The notes beneath the pieces are model-generated. The model saw only the letters and a list, made by a program, of their open reading frames with translations, did no database searches and was not told the DNA's origin. From assembly GCA_001466705.2 (NCBI GenBank), contig LATX02000038.1, positions 1 to 38,749 of the forward strand: a stretch of 38,749 nt of DNA, read 5' to 3'. Below are positions 20,417 to 30,826 of the stretch, one piece after another. The position numbers were made by a program, and so were the translations under genes. This DNA comes from Moniliophthora roreri (Eukaryota > Basidiomycota > Agaricomycetes > Agaricales > Marasmiaceae). Each line of letters opens with the position of its first letter. Within the stretch, counting starts at the first letter, position 1.

Positions 20417-22047
20417 CTACTGTTCATTAGCACGATGATGAACAGTCCTTTCACCTGCCTCGTAAGCTGGAGGAGGCATGTAGCCTCTCATCAGCCTCTC
20501 GTTTTCCTTCGTGAGCTGATCTATCTTTGTATAAAGCATCTCCACGTCCACGTCCACATTGCTATGTCTATTCGTCTGCGCCTCCTCGATTTGCGATGTA
20601 AGTAATGAAATCTGATCTAGTCGCCGTTGAACTTCAGTCTGCCGCATCGGATCGCCTGCTACTGAGGAGCTTGCAATGCTCAGTGGGGACGAAGGAGATT
20701 TCGCGTTGGGAACACGAGCTTGTATGTCCATTGAAGGGTTGATTCGAGTCTGAATAGTGGCTACATCAACGGCAGACATGCTGGTGAACGGTTCACTGGC
20801 GAAGGCTCGGCCTAAGAAAGAGAGTAGGTGTTGGATCTTCCAAGGTTACAACGATGAAACTGACCTTTTTCCTTGGGTTTACGGCGTCTCCTCGCTAATA
20901 GAAGCAGCAGCAAGATCGCAAGGAGGGTGATAACGCCTCCCACAACACCACCGACTATCGCACCAACATGCTGTCTCGGCTTTGTACTTCCCGTCTGTCC
21001 AGTCGGTTCTGATAGTGATGTTGTTGCTGTGGCGGTGGACCCAGACTCAGTGCTAGTTGACGCAAAGTTAGGCTTTTGGCTCAGTCGAGCGAAGGATGGT
21101 GTGTATGTGAGGTGGTCGATGATAAAGCTTTGTTCGCCAACAACTCCCGTGACGTTCACAATCAGGCTATGATTCCCAGGTGTGAGCGTCGGACTCTTGT
21201 AGAAGAGGTAATTCGGTTGCAAAAGCATGTCGACTTTGGAATTGGGATCAGGAAACACGGACGATACTGACGATGAGCCATCGAGTGTGAAGGTAACATC
21301 AAGCGAACCAACCACTTTCAGAGGTAAGAGACCATGAACGGAAATGGATGTACCTGGAATTTCGAAGATTAGTATCGCATATGTATAGAAGTAACGTATT
21401 CATACCAGCAAACTGGAATACAAATGAGTCTCCAGAACTTGTGCTCGTGTGAGTTGTACTTCGCAAGGGCCGGACACTTATCTCAGTACCCTGGTCAAAT
21501 CTCCGTCCATTTTCTTCCTTCCATTGACCGTAGTACACAATCTCAGGATCACTGTCATCTACAGTGAGAGTAGTGCCTTCGAGAGGTGTCTGATCACCGG
21601 GTGTTATTATTGCGTAGTCCACGTCAATTTGATCGAGATTGGATAGTGTGATTTCGTGGGGTTCGTCGGTAAGGATGGGTGAAGTGTACCACTGTGTATC
21701 CGCCCTTAGTTCTGGGTAGGTAGCAGAGGAAGTTTGCGAGTCGATGTTGATCGAAAAAGTTGGAGAGTTATCCGGTGCGGGACTGTTTCCAAAGAACGCT
21801 ATGGAGATTCCTGGGAAGCCTATGAGAAAAGATCATACATAGACGACAAGCCATACGCACCTTGGAATGAAAGGCTAAAGGACGCAAATGTCTCATTCGC
21901 CAAGAACGTGCCACTTGACCACATTGAAGTTCCTCCATACCATCGCGGAGTGCCCGAAACTCGCCAGAGTGAAGGTTCGTTAAAGGTCATGTTCTTGTCG
22001 TCCACGATAATCATCACATCTGGCTTGGAGGGTGTGCCGGAGGCCAT
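20417..22047 (-). CDS. Receptor-like single-pass membrane protein with PPxY tail, tandem copy C
   Basis: Four exons (22047-21861, 21810-21406, 21353-20865, 20811-20417) give 491 aa. Exons 1-3 have exactly the lengths of those of copy B (187, 405 and 489 nt), and most of the sequence is visibly near-identical. Differences concentrate in the Ser/Thr-rich juxtamembrane stretch before the helix and in the tail, where C has extra Val-Asp residues in the coiled coil. The helix (VGAIVGGVVGGVITLLAILL) and PPAY (about 474-477) are kept. The frame is open throughout, which argues that B and C are recent duplicates still under constraint. As in B there is no signal peptide, and the ligand is unknown. 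Confidence 0.85.
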
Positions 22048-25000
22048 GTTAGCGAATGAGCTGCTGTCAGTCTGCTCGATGCGGAAACGTCAAGGTCAGA
22101 AAACAACCCAAGCTGTCTACGGACAGGAACGGGAAACATGATGAGCTGTGATGTTCAGATCCCATCGCTGTCAAATCCGTGCTAGCACTGAGTAGACCCT
22201 GAAACTTGTATCAACTCAATGCGTCGCTTCTCATGAATTGTCATACTCACCTCAGTCAAGTGACACCTATCAATTTCCTATCCTAAAGCGAAAAGGAAGG
22301 TAGACTATATTCATACTGTAATAACTATCAAAATGGCATGAGATGCAGAGACAGAAAAAGTCGCCGATGAAAAACTCACTGATGTTGGTCAACAGTAGCA
22401 GGCCCATAACATTAATTCCTCTTGATTCCCCCCATCAGATTGATTTGATTGTGGCACGAGTTGAGTAATGCTTGGGTCGTGCTGGAGTCTGGACTGTCTG
22501 GTGATAGTGCTGACAGTGCGGTGAATGCTCAGTCCAAAGGTGGGGACGCCGACGGTCCACGCCGACGGTCATGCACGGATTCCCACATGATCATGATGAT
22601 GTCTACTACTAGTACGACCACCGGCCCAACAGTGCACTGCTTTGGTACGAGACAAAGCCGCAGTGAGCATGCATCCTCGACCCAATTCACTTCTCTAAGC
22701 TAACCGAACGGAAAATGACGCGCCGTAATGCTGGGACTAGATGTGAATGATCAACAGAACATTGTGCATTTCAAATAGGTGAGTTAGCCATAACACATCT
22801 TGAAGTCACTGACAACAAGGATCTTAGCCTTTTATAAAATCGCATGACCGCTTCATCGATGGTCCATTGCGTATTGCAGCTGTGGATCACGTCGTCGTCA
22901 CGTCTTGATCAGCTGTAAGCTCAGGATTCGGGAAGACTTGTTCAAACGACACCTCTAACACTCCTTTCATCGGACTGAGCCAAACGTAAGTCTAACATAT
23001 CAGAACGAGCGACGAAGAATATACCCAAACAAGCGACACTATCGTCAATCGAAATGACTATGACATACCTTTCCCCTGGAAGACGGGCTTCATTCGCCTT
23101 CTAAACTGATTAGTGACCAAGCCACTCCTTCCAGCCTGTTACCTTGCTAGGGATTACCGCCTGAGAGTACTGGTCGTGCTATCAAGCATAAACTGTCCGG
23201 AACAATACAGTCCGATGGTGTTCTCACCTTCAAAAGTGAGATCCTCGTCTCTCCTCTGTCAAGGTCATCGACCTCGAAATCAGAATCGGCCCATTTTTTG
23301 GCCTTCTAGTCGCACTTGTAGATCCTCTCATATGGTCCATTTTTGAAATTTAATAACCTCTTAACGGTGCGATGAATCTTCTCTGCTCTCTTTTGTCGTT
23401 TTACCACTCACCTTCTATTACTTCAGGAAGTATGAGAGGCGCTCTTGCATAGTTTGGCATCAAACCGAGTTCATAATGGATGTAAGGATGGGTCATCTTT
23501 GGAAACCAAGAATTTGGGCATACGTGACAAACTCTGCACTGAAAACGTAGCTGAACTCCTATCACTGGCACAGTGCGTTATCATGATTGTTTAATGAAGC
23601 CTTCAGATTACCTTACCAAGTATATCGTTAGGTCGGAAACCCCCTCTTCTTCCGTTGATTGCTTCAGCTCCGAACAAGTGGGAATGAAATCTTGTGTAGG
23701 GACGTCCAACCTATCTGGTAAACGATCCCCAGGAACCATTATTAGGTATTTATGACTTAGATGCACAGAGCCAGATTGCAAAAATCGACATCAACGTCAT
23801 AATGACCGATATTCACTCACGATGCGACTAATCACGATACCTCACGAGAATGCGAGTATGGGTCCATATGAACGTATTACGAAGGACCTCGTGGCAGGGT
23901 ATGCCGCTTGTCGCCCGCTTCGGAGCGATTATATCGTGCTACCTGTCCACTTTCTGTCCATGAAAAACAGCTTGAATCAGTTATTTTCAAATTCTCCGAC
24001 TCGGACGTCTTCGGGATTCAACGTACGGGGATCTTCGCAAGCTAGGCTTCGGCGAAACCCTCCCTACTCGCTCAAAGAAAAGCGCCACTGACAGTGACAA
24101 TCGACGTTGTGTAGTGCTGTTTTCATACTAGAAAGGTCCCTCGCTGTCAAAACTTGGTCGCCGTTACGAACTGGACAACTAATTTCGGCCCGCGGTTTTC
24201 TGGAGAGATCTTACTAAAATTGAACATTGACCATGACGTTTTGACGGTGGAAGGTGGTGAGTACCATTTACAGCGGCGGAGATGTAAATCTAGATGTGGC
24301 TAAGCATCTAGCTGCTATATGGATGGAGATTCGGGAGCCTGCTGAAATGGCGTGTATCATTTTTCTTTTCTTTTTTTGCACTTATCTCGTTGAATTTGGT
24401 CATTTAGGAGTCGTCGAAGGGTCCCTGCTACGTTTAGGTTGGGACGCAGACCGAGTGTGTAAACTTTTCCGAATTGGTGAGTTTCCGACTCCTTCGGATA
24501 ATGGCTAAATGCTGAAGAGGCGGTGAAATAGATATGTTCGCTTCGTGTGTGCGAGGCCCTGCTTCTTTCTCTCATACACATCGGCATAGCTCTCGAGGCC
24601 CATGTCTAGAATGTCCTTGCTTGTTTGGATACCTTATCGGTAACCCTGTTAGAGCTTGTAGTCCGTGATTTCGGAGGCTCCTAGATGCCAGAAACCCCGA
24701 AGGCGTCGATTTTTCGTTCGAAGGACTTTTTGCCGTAGCCGATTTGACGAAAGATACAAGCTCTTACGTCTCGTTGGGATACTCGACTCGCATTACAATG
24801 GCTTTCAAGCGGGATCCAATGAGATGATGCCTCGCGGGCACAAGCTGTGCAACTACCTGCGTCATCACACCTCCGGCTCTTGCCTGGTCGCTGGTGACCC
24901 GTAGATGGGAAATGCTCGATACGGATGAAGCTGCATTATTTGCACCGTGATGTAGGTGGATCTCTGCATTTCCATTGGTCTATTTTGCAACTCAAGCTAA

Positions 25001-26795
25001 TATCGGTGATTTCTCAGTTCCTTTGCATGCCCTTCCCGAATCCCGTTCACTACGCGGGAACACAAGGGAAATCCTGACAGATTTTGCCTCGGATCGGCTG
25101 GAAAGGTCTCCACATAATATGAATGGTATTTGATTCAACAAGTGCCACTGCTTGGGCGGCCGACTGAATACCGTTGAACACCGTATGTTATTCGGGGTTC
25201 CAGGCGTCCGCCTACAGTTATTTTGACTGTGATATATACAGTGTGGCGCAATTCACACCGACCGAGGTTCTGTGCCTCGCTCGAAGATATGGGACCTGGT
25301 TCCTCGTTGACACGGTGAGGCTCTTCACTTCTATCTCGACCTATATATATTCATAAATCACCCCCATCACCCCCATCACCGCCGCCGCTATGTTATCTCC
25401 CTAATCTTGGCCGGTACTAGCGTATCTTTTGGAGATACAGTCCCGTAACTCATATTCATTCTTCATGCAAAAGGCTCCACACACTGTGCATGACCTTTCA
25501 ATTACAGAGCCACCGTCGTTCTTGGTATCCTGGCTATACAGCATAATGGACGGATTGGGTTTTGCCACGAACCTGAGGAAAACGGGGCCTTTAACCCTCA
25601 GTATTAATTACAGAACTTGCCGCGGAGGTAGTCGGTGAGGGGCGTATTTTGACTGACAGTTAAAGGTGGGTGTTCTTTCTGTCAAGTGTAGCCTACAAGC
25701 CGCTTTAGTACCGACTTTGCAGCTCAACAATATGTTATCTAGTACTGGCAGTCGGCGTTTCGCTGGTGTTATGAATCAGCGAATGTTCTTTATGGAATAC
25801 AAGAAAATGGGACGATCCGAAAGAATCAGAGATGCAATCAATCTCGAGTTTCCAGTGTCCAAGCTACGGTTTCCTTGTGATATGGTTACAAAGAATATCA
25901 TGGCCTTTCTATGGAAGTGGTTCTCTCATGGACGGTCAGGTGAGCTTGAAGACTATAGTAAACCGTGTTGGTCTAGAACATTCGGTGTTTTTAGGTCTTT
26001 GACTTGGATCATGCAGCCTGGTGGGTCTGCCGGGAGCGAGGTGTCGAAGATGCTAAATTGCCGTAGGCTGTTGGTTTGGTCCCACAAGTAGGTTGTGATA
26101 AATCTTCTCAGGAGATCTGCGAGAGATTCAAGGAAACGAAGGTGTCTAAAGGTAGCTTGCCTGTACGGCGCACGATGGGCGCTCGAAGCTGCAGTCTTTG
26201 ACGGTGTTATTTCACCCGCCGGTAGGTGCCAGGTAGGGCCGCTCCATTTAGACCTGAAAGATATGGGCACTGAGTCGAAAGATGATCAAGCCCATAAATG
26301 TCAGTTTTGCCCCAGAGAAAAGTGTGCCGTCTGTCGATAGGGTGTTCCGAGTGTTTTTCACTCGGACTAGCTTGCCTGCAGCTGCAGAAATCAAGCGGAT
26401 CAACGGGATGACTTAACGCTTCATTGCGTCTGCGACTGAGAGACCACCGTACTTAAAAGTTTACTGCGACAAGTAAAGACGCATTCTGTCTGCACAGAGA
26501 GAGGTGATTAGGGGATTAGGACAGAGGGAGGTGGCAAAGTGAAGATTTTGGTTGTCGATCATAATGATTGCGGACGGATAAGGTTTACACGTGGCGGCAG
26601 ATACAAATGATCGAACCGAAGTTTGAGAGTCTCGCCAGCTTGATAAATACCGTAACGCGAAAACCACTTGCCGCTCTGTCATTTTATCCTTCTTCCCATT
26701 CCTTTCGTTCTCAATCGTTCACCGCCATACTCCCTTTCTCTCTCATTATTACGACGCTTTGGACCTAATCCGCCTCCGAGTCCGACCACAACAGA
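22048..26795. other. Gene-poor region between the receptor array and the isochorismatase-like gene
   Basis: About 4.7 kb with only one partly supported gene (23228-23739, listed separately). Near 22546-22570 the 12-mer ACGCCGACGGTC occurs twice, one base apart. At about 25354-25380 there is a short CACCCCCAT-type repeat. Open frames on both strands at 25666-26270 overlap; the minus one (26270-25953) looks protein-like but has no recognised domain. The rest could be decayed genes or transposon remains. Confidence 0.4.
23228..23739 (-). pseudogene. Spliced gene of unknown family, interrupted by an in-frame TAG
   Basis: Three exons splice cleanly on the minus strand: 23739-23617, 23538-23412, 23382-23228, with consensus donors (GTAAGG, GTGAGT, GTGAGA) and acceptors and matching phases. 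The protein starts MVPGDRLPDRLDVPTQDF, has a cysteine-rich CRVCHVCPNSWFPKM, then HPYIHYELGLMPNYARAPL. After YERIYKCD a TAG stop (23306-23308) breaks the frame, but the same frame continues with KAKKWADSDFEVDDLDRG up to a good donor. This suggests a nonsense mutation in a longer gene. Further exons toward 22900 are likely but not fixed. I do not recognise the family. Confidence 0.45.
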
Positions 26796-27559
26796 ATGCC
26801 GACAGCTTTCCTAAACGCCACTCCATTGATGAATAGAATCGGGGCTCCGAGACGCGTGTTACTTATACTTGACGCTCAAATATGCAACCTTTCAGACCCA
26901 CCTAAAGGTGTCCCCTCAGCCGTTGCACTCCGGAGAAATATTTCTAGAGTTCTTACCAAAGCTCGTGAGGCTCGGCCAGCACCGCTCATCATCCATGTTC
27001 GGAATTGCGGTGATGAAGGAGAACCCGATGAACAAGGCGGTGAGGGGTTTGAACTAATATTTCCCCCCGCGGAAGGAGAGGTGGTTGTTGACAAGAGGAA
27101 GAATAACGCTTTCACGGGAACGTGTTTGGCTCAATGGATCAGGGAAGATGCCGAAGTGGTAGTTGTGGGTCTTATGTCGGACCATGCAATCAGAGCAAGT
27201 GAGTAGTTTTCCAAGTTTGTCCGGTTTCTACTTTCTTTTCTTTCAAATGTCCGTTTGTTTCCGACTCTGACTGTGCTCTCAACCCCTCTTTGCTCATGCT
27301 ATCAACGCTTGCCGTCGACACGATCGTTATGATGCTCCACATTCACGTTTTGCCAGCATGCTCCGCTGCCGTTGGTCGAGGAAACGAGGTTATTCTCATA
27401 AGGGAGGCCCATAGCACGTATGATCGGGTAGAGGTGCTTTATGGTGGGGGATTTACACCGGCGCAAAATATTGCTTCGGAGATTGAGGACGAGTTGGAAG
27501 ATTTGGGTGTCCATGTGTTGGATATGAAGGACCTCCATGGGATTTTCATGGATCGGTGA
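26796..27559 (+). CDS. Isochorismatase-fold (cysteine hydrolase-like) protein lacking the catalytic Cys
   Basis: Two exons (26796-27198, 27357-27559; intron 158 nt) give 201 aa, the usual size for the isochorismatase/nicotinamidase fold. The catalytic Asp is in VLLILDAQ (Asp26) and the Lys in VVDKRKNNAF (Lys99). The nucleophile position, normally Cys in a T/S-D-x-C-V-R-A-T block, reads SDHAIRAT, so Ala130 replaces Cys. A cysteine follows five residues later (ATCSAAVGRG), then VILIREAHSTYD, the usual strand after the active site. The N-terminal exon holds Asp and Lys and the C-terminal one the rest of the core. Family members hydrolyse amides or vinyl ethers; this one may be inactive or use another mechanism, so no substrate is proposed. 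Confidence 0.88.
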
Positions 27560-27950
27560 AAACTAGAGTCACTAGTCGCCGACTATGCGACCCTATGCGA
27601 TTCCTTCCCCGGCCATCATGCATGCATATTTACTATTTCTCAGCCATCTACCTGCTTTCAATTTCTAGTCTTCATTGCTATCCATGTTTCCTCCGAAAGT
27701 ATTAGACTTAAATAATGGCATTTTCAATTTGCTTCTCATTGTCAACATCCGGATGTCAGCCGGCAATTTCCCGACACGGAGAAATACTACCGTGCCGCAG
27801 CACGTGACTGACACGTACTACTGCTTCATCGGAATACGCTGGCAGAGCCAGAATCCTCCTTTTCTACTCGTCGTCATCCAAAGACCTCTGCTCTGCAAGT
27901 CTCGTTTCAGCTGAATTTCTGGTCCTCATTCTGGTCAAGGCTCATTCGAT
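27560..27950. other. Intergenic between isochorismatase-like gene and ERV41
   Basis: 391 bp between two plus-strand genes, presumably terminator and promoter. No coding gene or clear motif is seen. Confidence 0.5.
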
Positions 27951-29952
27951 ATGGAAAACGACTCCTCCGACTCTATCCTTGACAAGTTAGACACAGTGGT
28001 TCCCGCACCCTTGGCTCAATTCGATGCATTCCCAAAGCTTCCTTCGACATACAAATCGCGATCAGAATCGCGAGGGTTTATGACCCTCTTTGTTGGACTG
28101 CTGGCGTTGCTGCTCATGTTGAATGACATTGGAGAATTTATATGGGGCTGGCCGGATTATGAGTTTAGCGTGGATAAGGATACGTCGAGCTTCATCAACA
28201 TCAATTTGGATGTGCTGGTCGCTATGCCTTGTCGATGTGAGTGCAACTCATTCCTTCTCGTTTGATGGCTTCGAGCGTTAATATCTTTTTCTTCTAGACT
28301 TGAGTGTGGATTTGAGAGACGCTGTGGGTGATCGTCTGATGTTGAGTGCATCTCCAAAGCACGACGGAAAGGGAATGATGAGGCTGCGTCGTGATGGGGT
28401 ATGTCTTTTTTGAAAACTCAAGAATCTGTGCTGGCTAACCGGTCACGTCTCAGAAAAAATTCGATGTCGGAAAGGCTACGAAGCTCAAGTATGTCCTTGG
28501 TCAATCCCGTTATGTCAAATCGCTCACCTAGTACTCTCAGGGAGCACGCTGAGATGTTGTCTGCACGGCAGGCCGTCGCCCAATCTCGCAAGTCTCGTGG
28601 TTTCTTTGATACTATCTTGGGTCGTGGACGTAGTTCGGCACCTCAGTTCAAACCCACGTATGAGTATGAGACGCATGGAAGTGGGTGCAGAATATACGGT
28701 TCTTTGGAAGTGAAGAAGGTTACTGCGAATCTGCACATCACTACTCTTGGTCATGGGTACGCCAGTTATGAACACGTTGACCATAGTCGTGAGTACTTTC
28801 TGTTTTATACTTGATGAAACCCTCTTTCTAAGCTTGGTACAGAGATGAACCTTTCGCACGTCATCAACGAGTTTTCGTTTGGTCCCTATTTCCCGGATAT
28901 AACCCAACCCCTGGATTACTCCTTCGAAGTTACCAACGAACGTATGTTTCAATCCTGACAGTGCTTCCGTGACTTTGCTGACCAACATTTTAGACTTTGT
29001 CGCATACCAATACTTTATGCATGTCGTACCCACGACCTACATTGCCCCACGCAGTGCCCCCCTGAGGACGAACCAATACAGTGTGACGCATTACACAAGA
29101 GTCTTGGAACACAACAAGGGCACACCTGGAATCTTCTTCAAATTCGACTTGGATCCGATGAGTTTGACGATTCATCAGAGGACAACTTCCCTTATTCAGT
29201 TGATAATACGGTACGTGCTCTAAATTAGCCTGCTAGTACAATGTTCTGACCGTTCCTGTCACAGGTGTGTCGGTGTCATCGGCGGCGTCTTTGTCTGTAT
29301 GGGCTACGCCATTCGGATCACCACTCGAGCCGTCGAAGTCGTTACCGGTCCAGACGACTCTGACACCATCGCCGTCGCCGCTTCCGGTGCATCCACCAAA
29401 GCCGGTCTCCGCTCCAAGTGGGCCGGTGGTCACCTCCGCAGCCGAAGCAAAGTCATCCGTCAAGGTTCCGGCTGGACAGTCGACAACTCCAACCCAGGCT
29501 CCCCAGCCATGTCTACGTACAGCGGGTATAGTAGCTATGCTGGATCACCTATGCCCGGTCAACAAGCGTTTAGTCCGTACCCGTCTCAGCAGGTGTTTAG
29601 TCCCGTGGCTTCGCCGTATTTGAGCTCACCTGCGTTTGCAACCTCCAACCCGACCACACCGAATCCTGGATCGAGTTTCGGGCCTCCGCCTATGAGGAAC
29701 TCGCCGAGTTTGGGTCCACCACCTATGACGAGGACGTCGAGTGGTGGAAGTACCGGGGGTGGAGTTGGACCTGGGCCTGGGACAGGCACGCAGAGTCATT
29801 TTGGACCTACACCTGGACCGACACCAAACACGGCATCATTGTATGGACATTTCCCGCCTACGCCTAATCCGGCTGCTGGTGAAGGAAGTGGGTTCCCTAG
29901 CGCGCCACCTCCTAGAAGGACTTCATCGGGCGGTGCGAAGAAGGAGGATTAA
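27951..29952 (+). CDS. ERV41: Erv41-type COPII vesicle / ER-Golgi cargo receptor protein
   Basis: Membrane protein cycling between ER and Golgi in COPII/COPI vesicles; in yeast Erv41 pairs with Erv46 to retrieve ER residents. Seven exons (27951-28236, 28298-28398, 28454-28488, 28541-28788, 28843-28941, 28994-29210, 29265-29952) give 557 aa. Motifs are FDAFPKLPSTYKSRS, first membrane helix about 42-62, then a luminal region with VAMPCRYLSVDLRDAVGDRL, GCRIYGSLEVKKVTANLHI, FSFGPYFPDI and FVAYQYFMHVVPT. A second helix follows at about 328-346. It lacks the Cys-rich insert of Erv46/ERGIC3, hence Erv41/ERGIC2. The cytosolic tail of about 200 aa is Ser/Pro/Gly-rich; yeast Erv41 has almost none. Confidence 0.93.
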
Positions 29953-30826
29953 GTAGTCGGATGGAAAGGTTTAAGGAAGATGGAAAGTTTGCACACTCTC
30001 TTCACTTGTCTCATTTCACATACATGTGTAAGTCATCCCTACCCGCTGCAATTTATAATTGGTTGGCTAGGCGTTGAGTGTAGTGTCACTTGTGTTCGTG
30101 CTATTGTCAATTGTTTTTTTTGCTACTCTGCTGTATTAAAAGAACATTACCGTCGTAAATGCTGCGAGTATTGTTCAGCTCCATTTACGGAACTCGAGGT
30201 GCTGTAGAGTTACATTCTTGTTTATTATAGAATAAGAGTATCCTGGGAGGCGTCTTGATCTGCATCTCATGTAGTCAGCTATGGTAGCGCGAATCTCCTT
30301 TGGCTTCTGATAGGAAAGAGGATTATCACCCCATGCAAGCACTCATTCACTCAGTGGAAACGGGGTCCTCGACGATGAACCTTTTGTCCTGTTATTGCTG
30401 TGGTCGGCATTCTTTTTCGGTGTCCCTTTTCAGAGTTACAGTCAGAAAGAAAGGCCTGGTTGGTGATGCCATGGGTCTGTCATTGTTGAATGAGGGACAT
30501 GTCATGGGCGCTAAGGCGGGTGTTATACTCGAGTATAGGCGCCGGCTCGCGGCGTCCTGCCTCCAACATTTCAAACCCCAAGTAGTCTGTGGTAGGCACA
30601 CCAAGAACGAACGAACTAGGCTCTCAGTGAGCCAAATCATGGAAAACACCGATATAGACCACTAAGTTCTGCTTCTGGAGTTAGTCAAGGTACATACAAA
30701 AATTTTTCAGGCGCCCAACTTATAACCGTGGCGGCATTTTCCAGCGTGCAGGCTGTCAGTCACTGTCACCATGGATCAAGCACGAGGAGCCCTCTCTCAA
30801 ACCACTTTGTCTACCAGATCCTTGCG
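29953..30826. repeat. ERV41 3' flank and repeated upstream block of the DUF6535 array
   Basis: From about 30240 to 30720 this stretch matches about 34740-35215 (shared runs around CTTGATCTGCA, GGAAAGGCCTG and TTTTTCAGGCGCCCAACTTA). A further part just before copy 1 (about 30745-30840) matches 37275-37375 before copy 3. These are upstream blocks carried along with each array unit. No gene is supported. Confidence 0.6.

Noticed and set aside
25174..25356. Frame with LARRYGTWFLVDTV resembling an aminotransferase class V motif
   Set aside because: The match is one short stretch; no PLP lysine block or other motif is found around it on either strand.
25666..26270. Overlapping open frames on both strands (141 codons plus, 105 codons minus)
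   Set aside because: Neither shows a known domain or clear splice structure, so neither is called as a gene.
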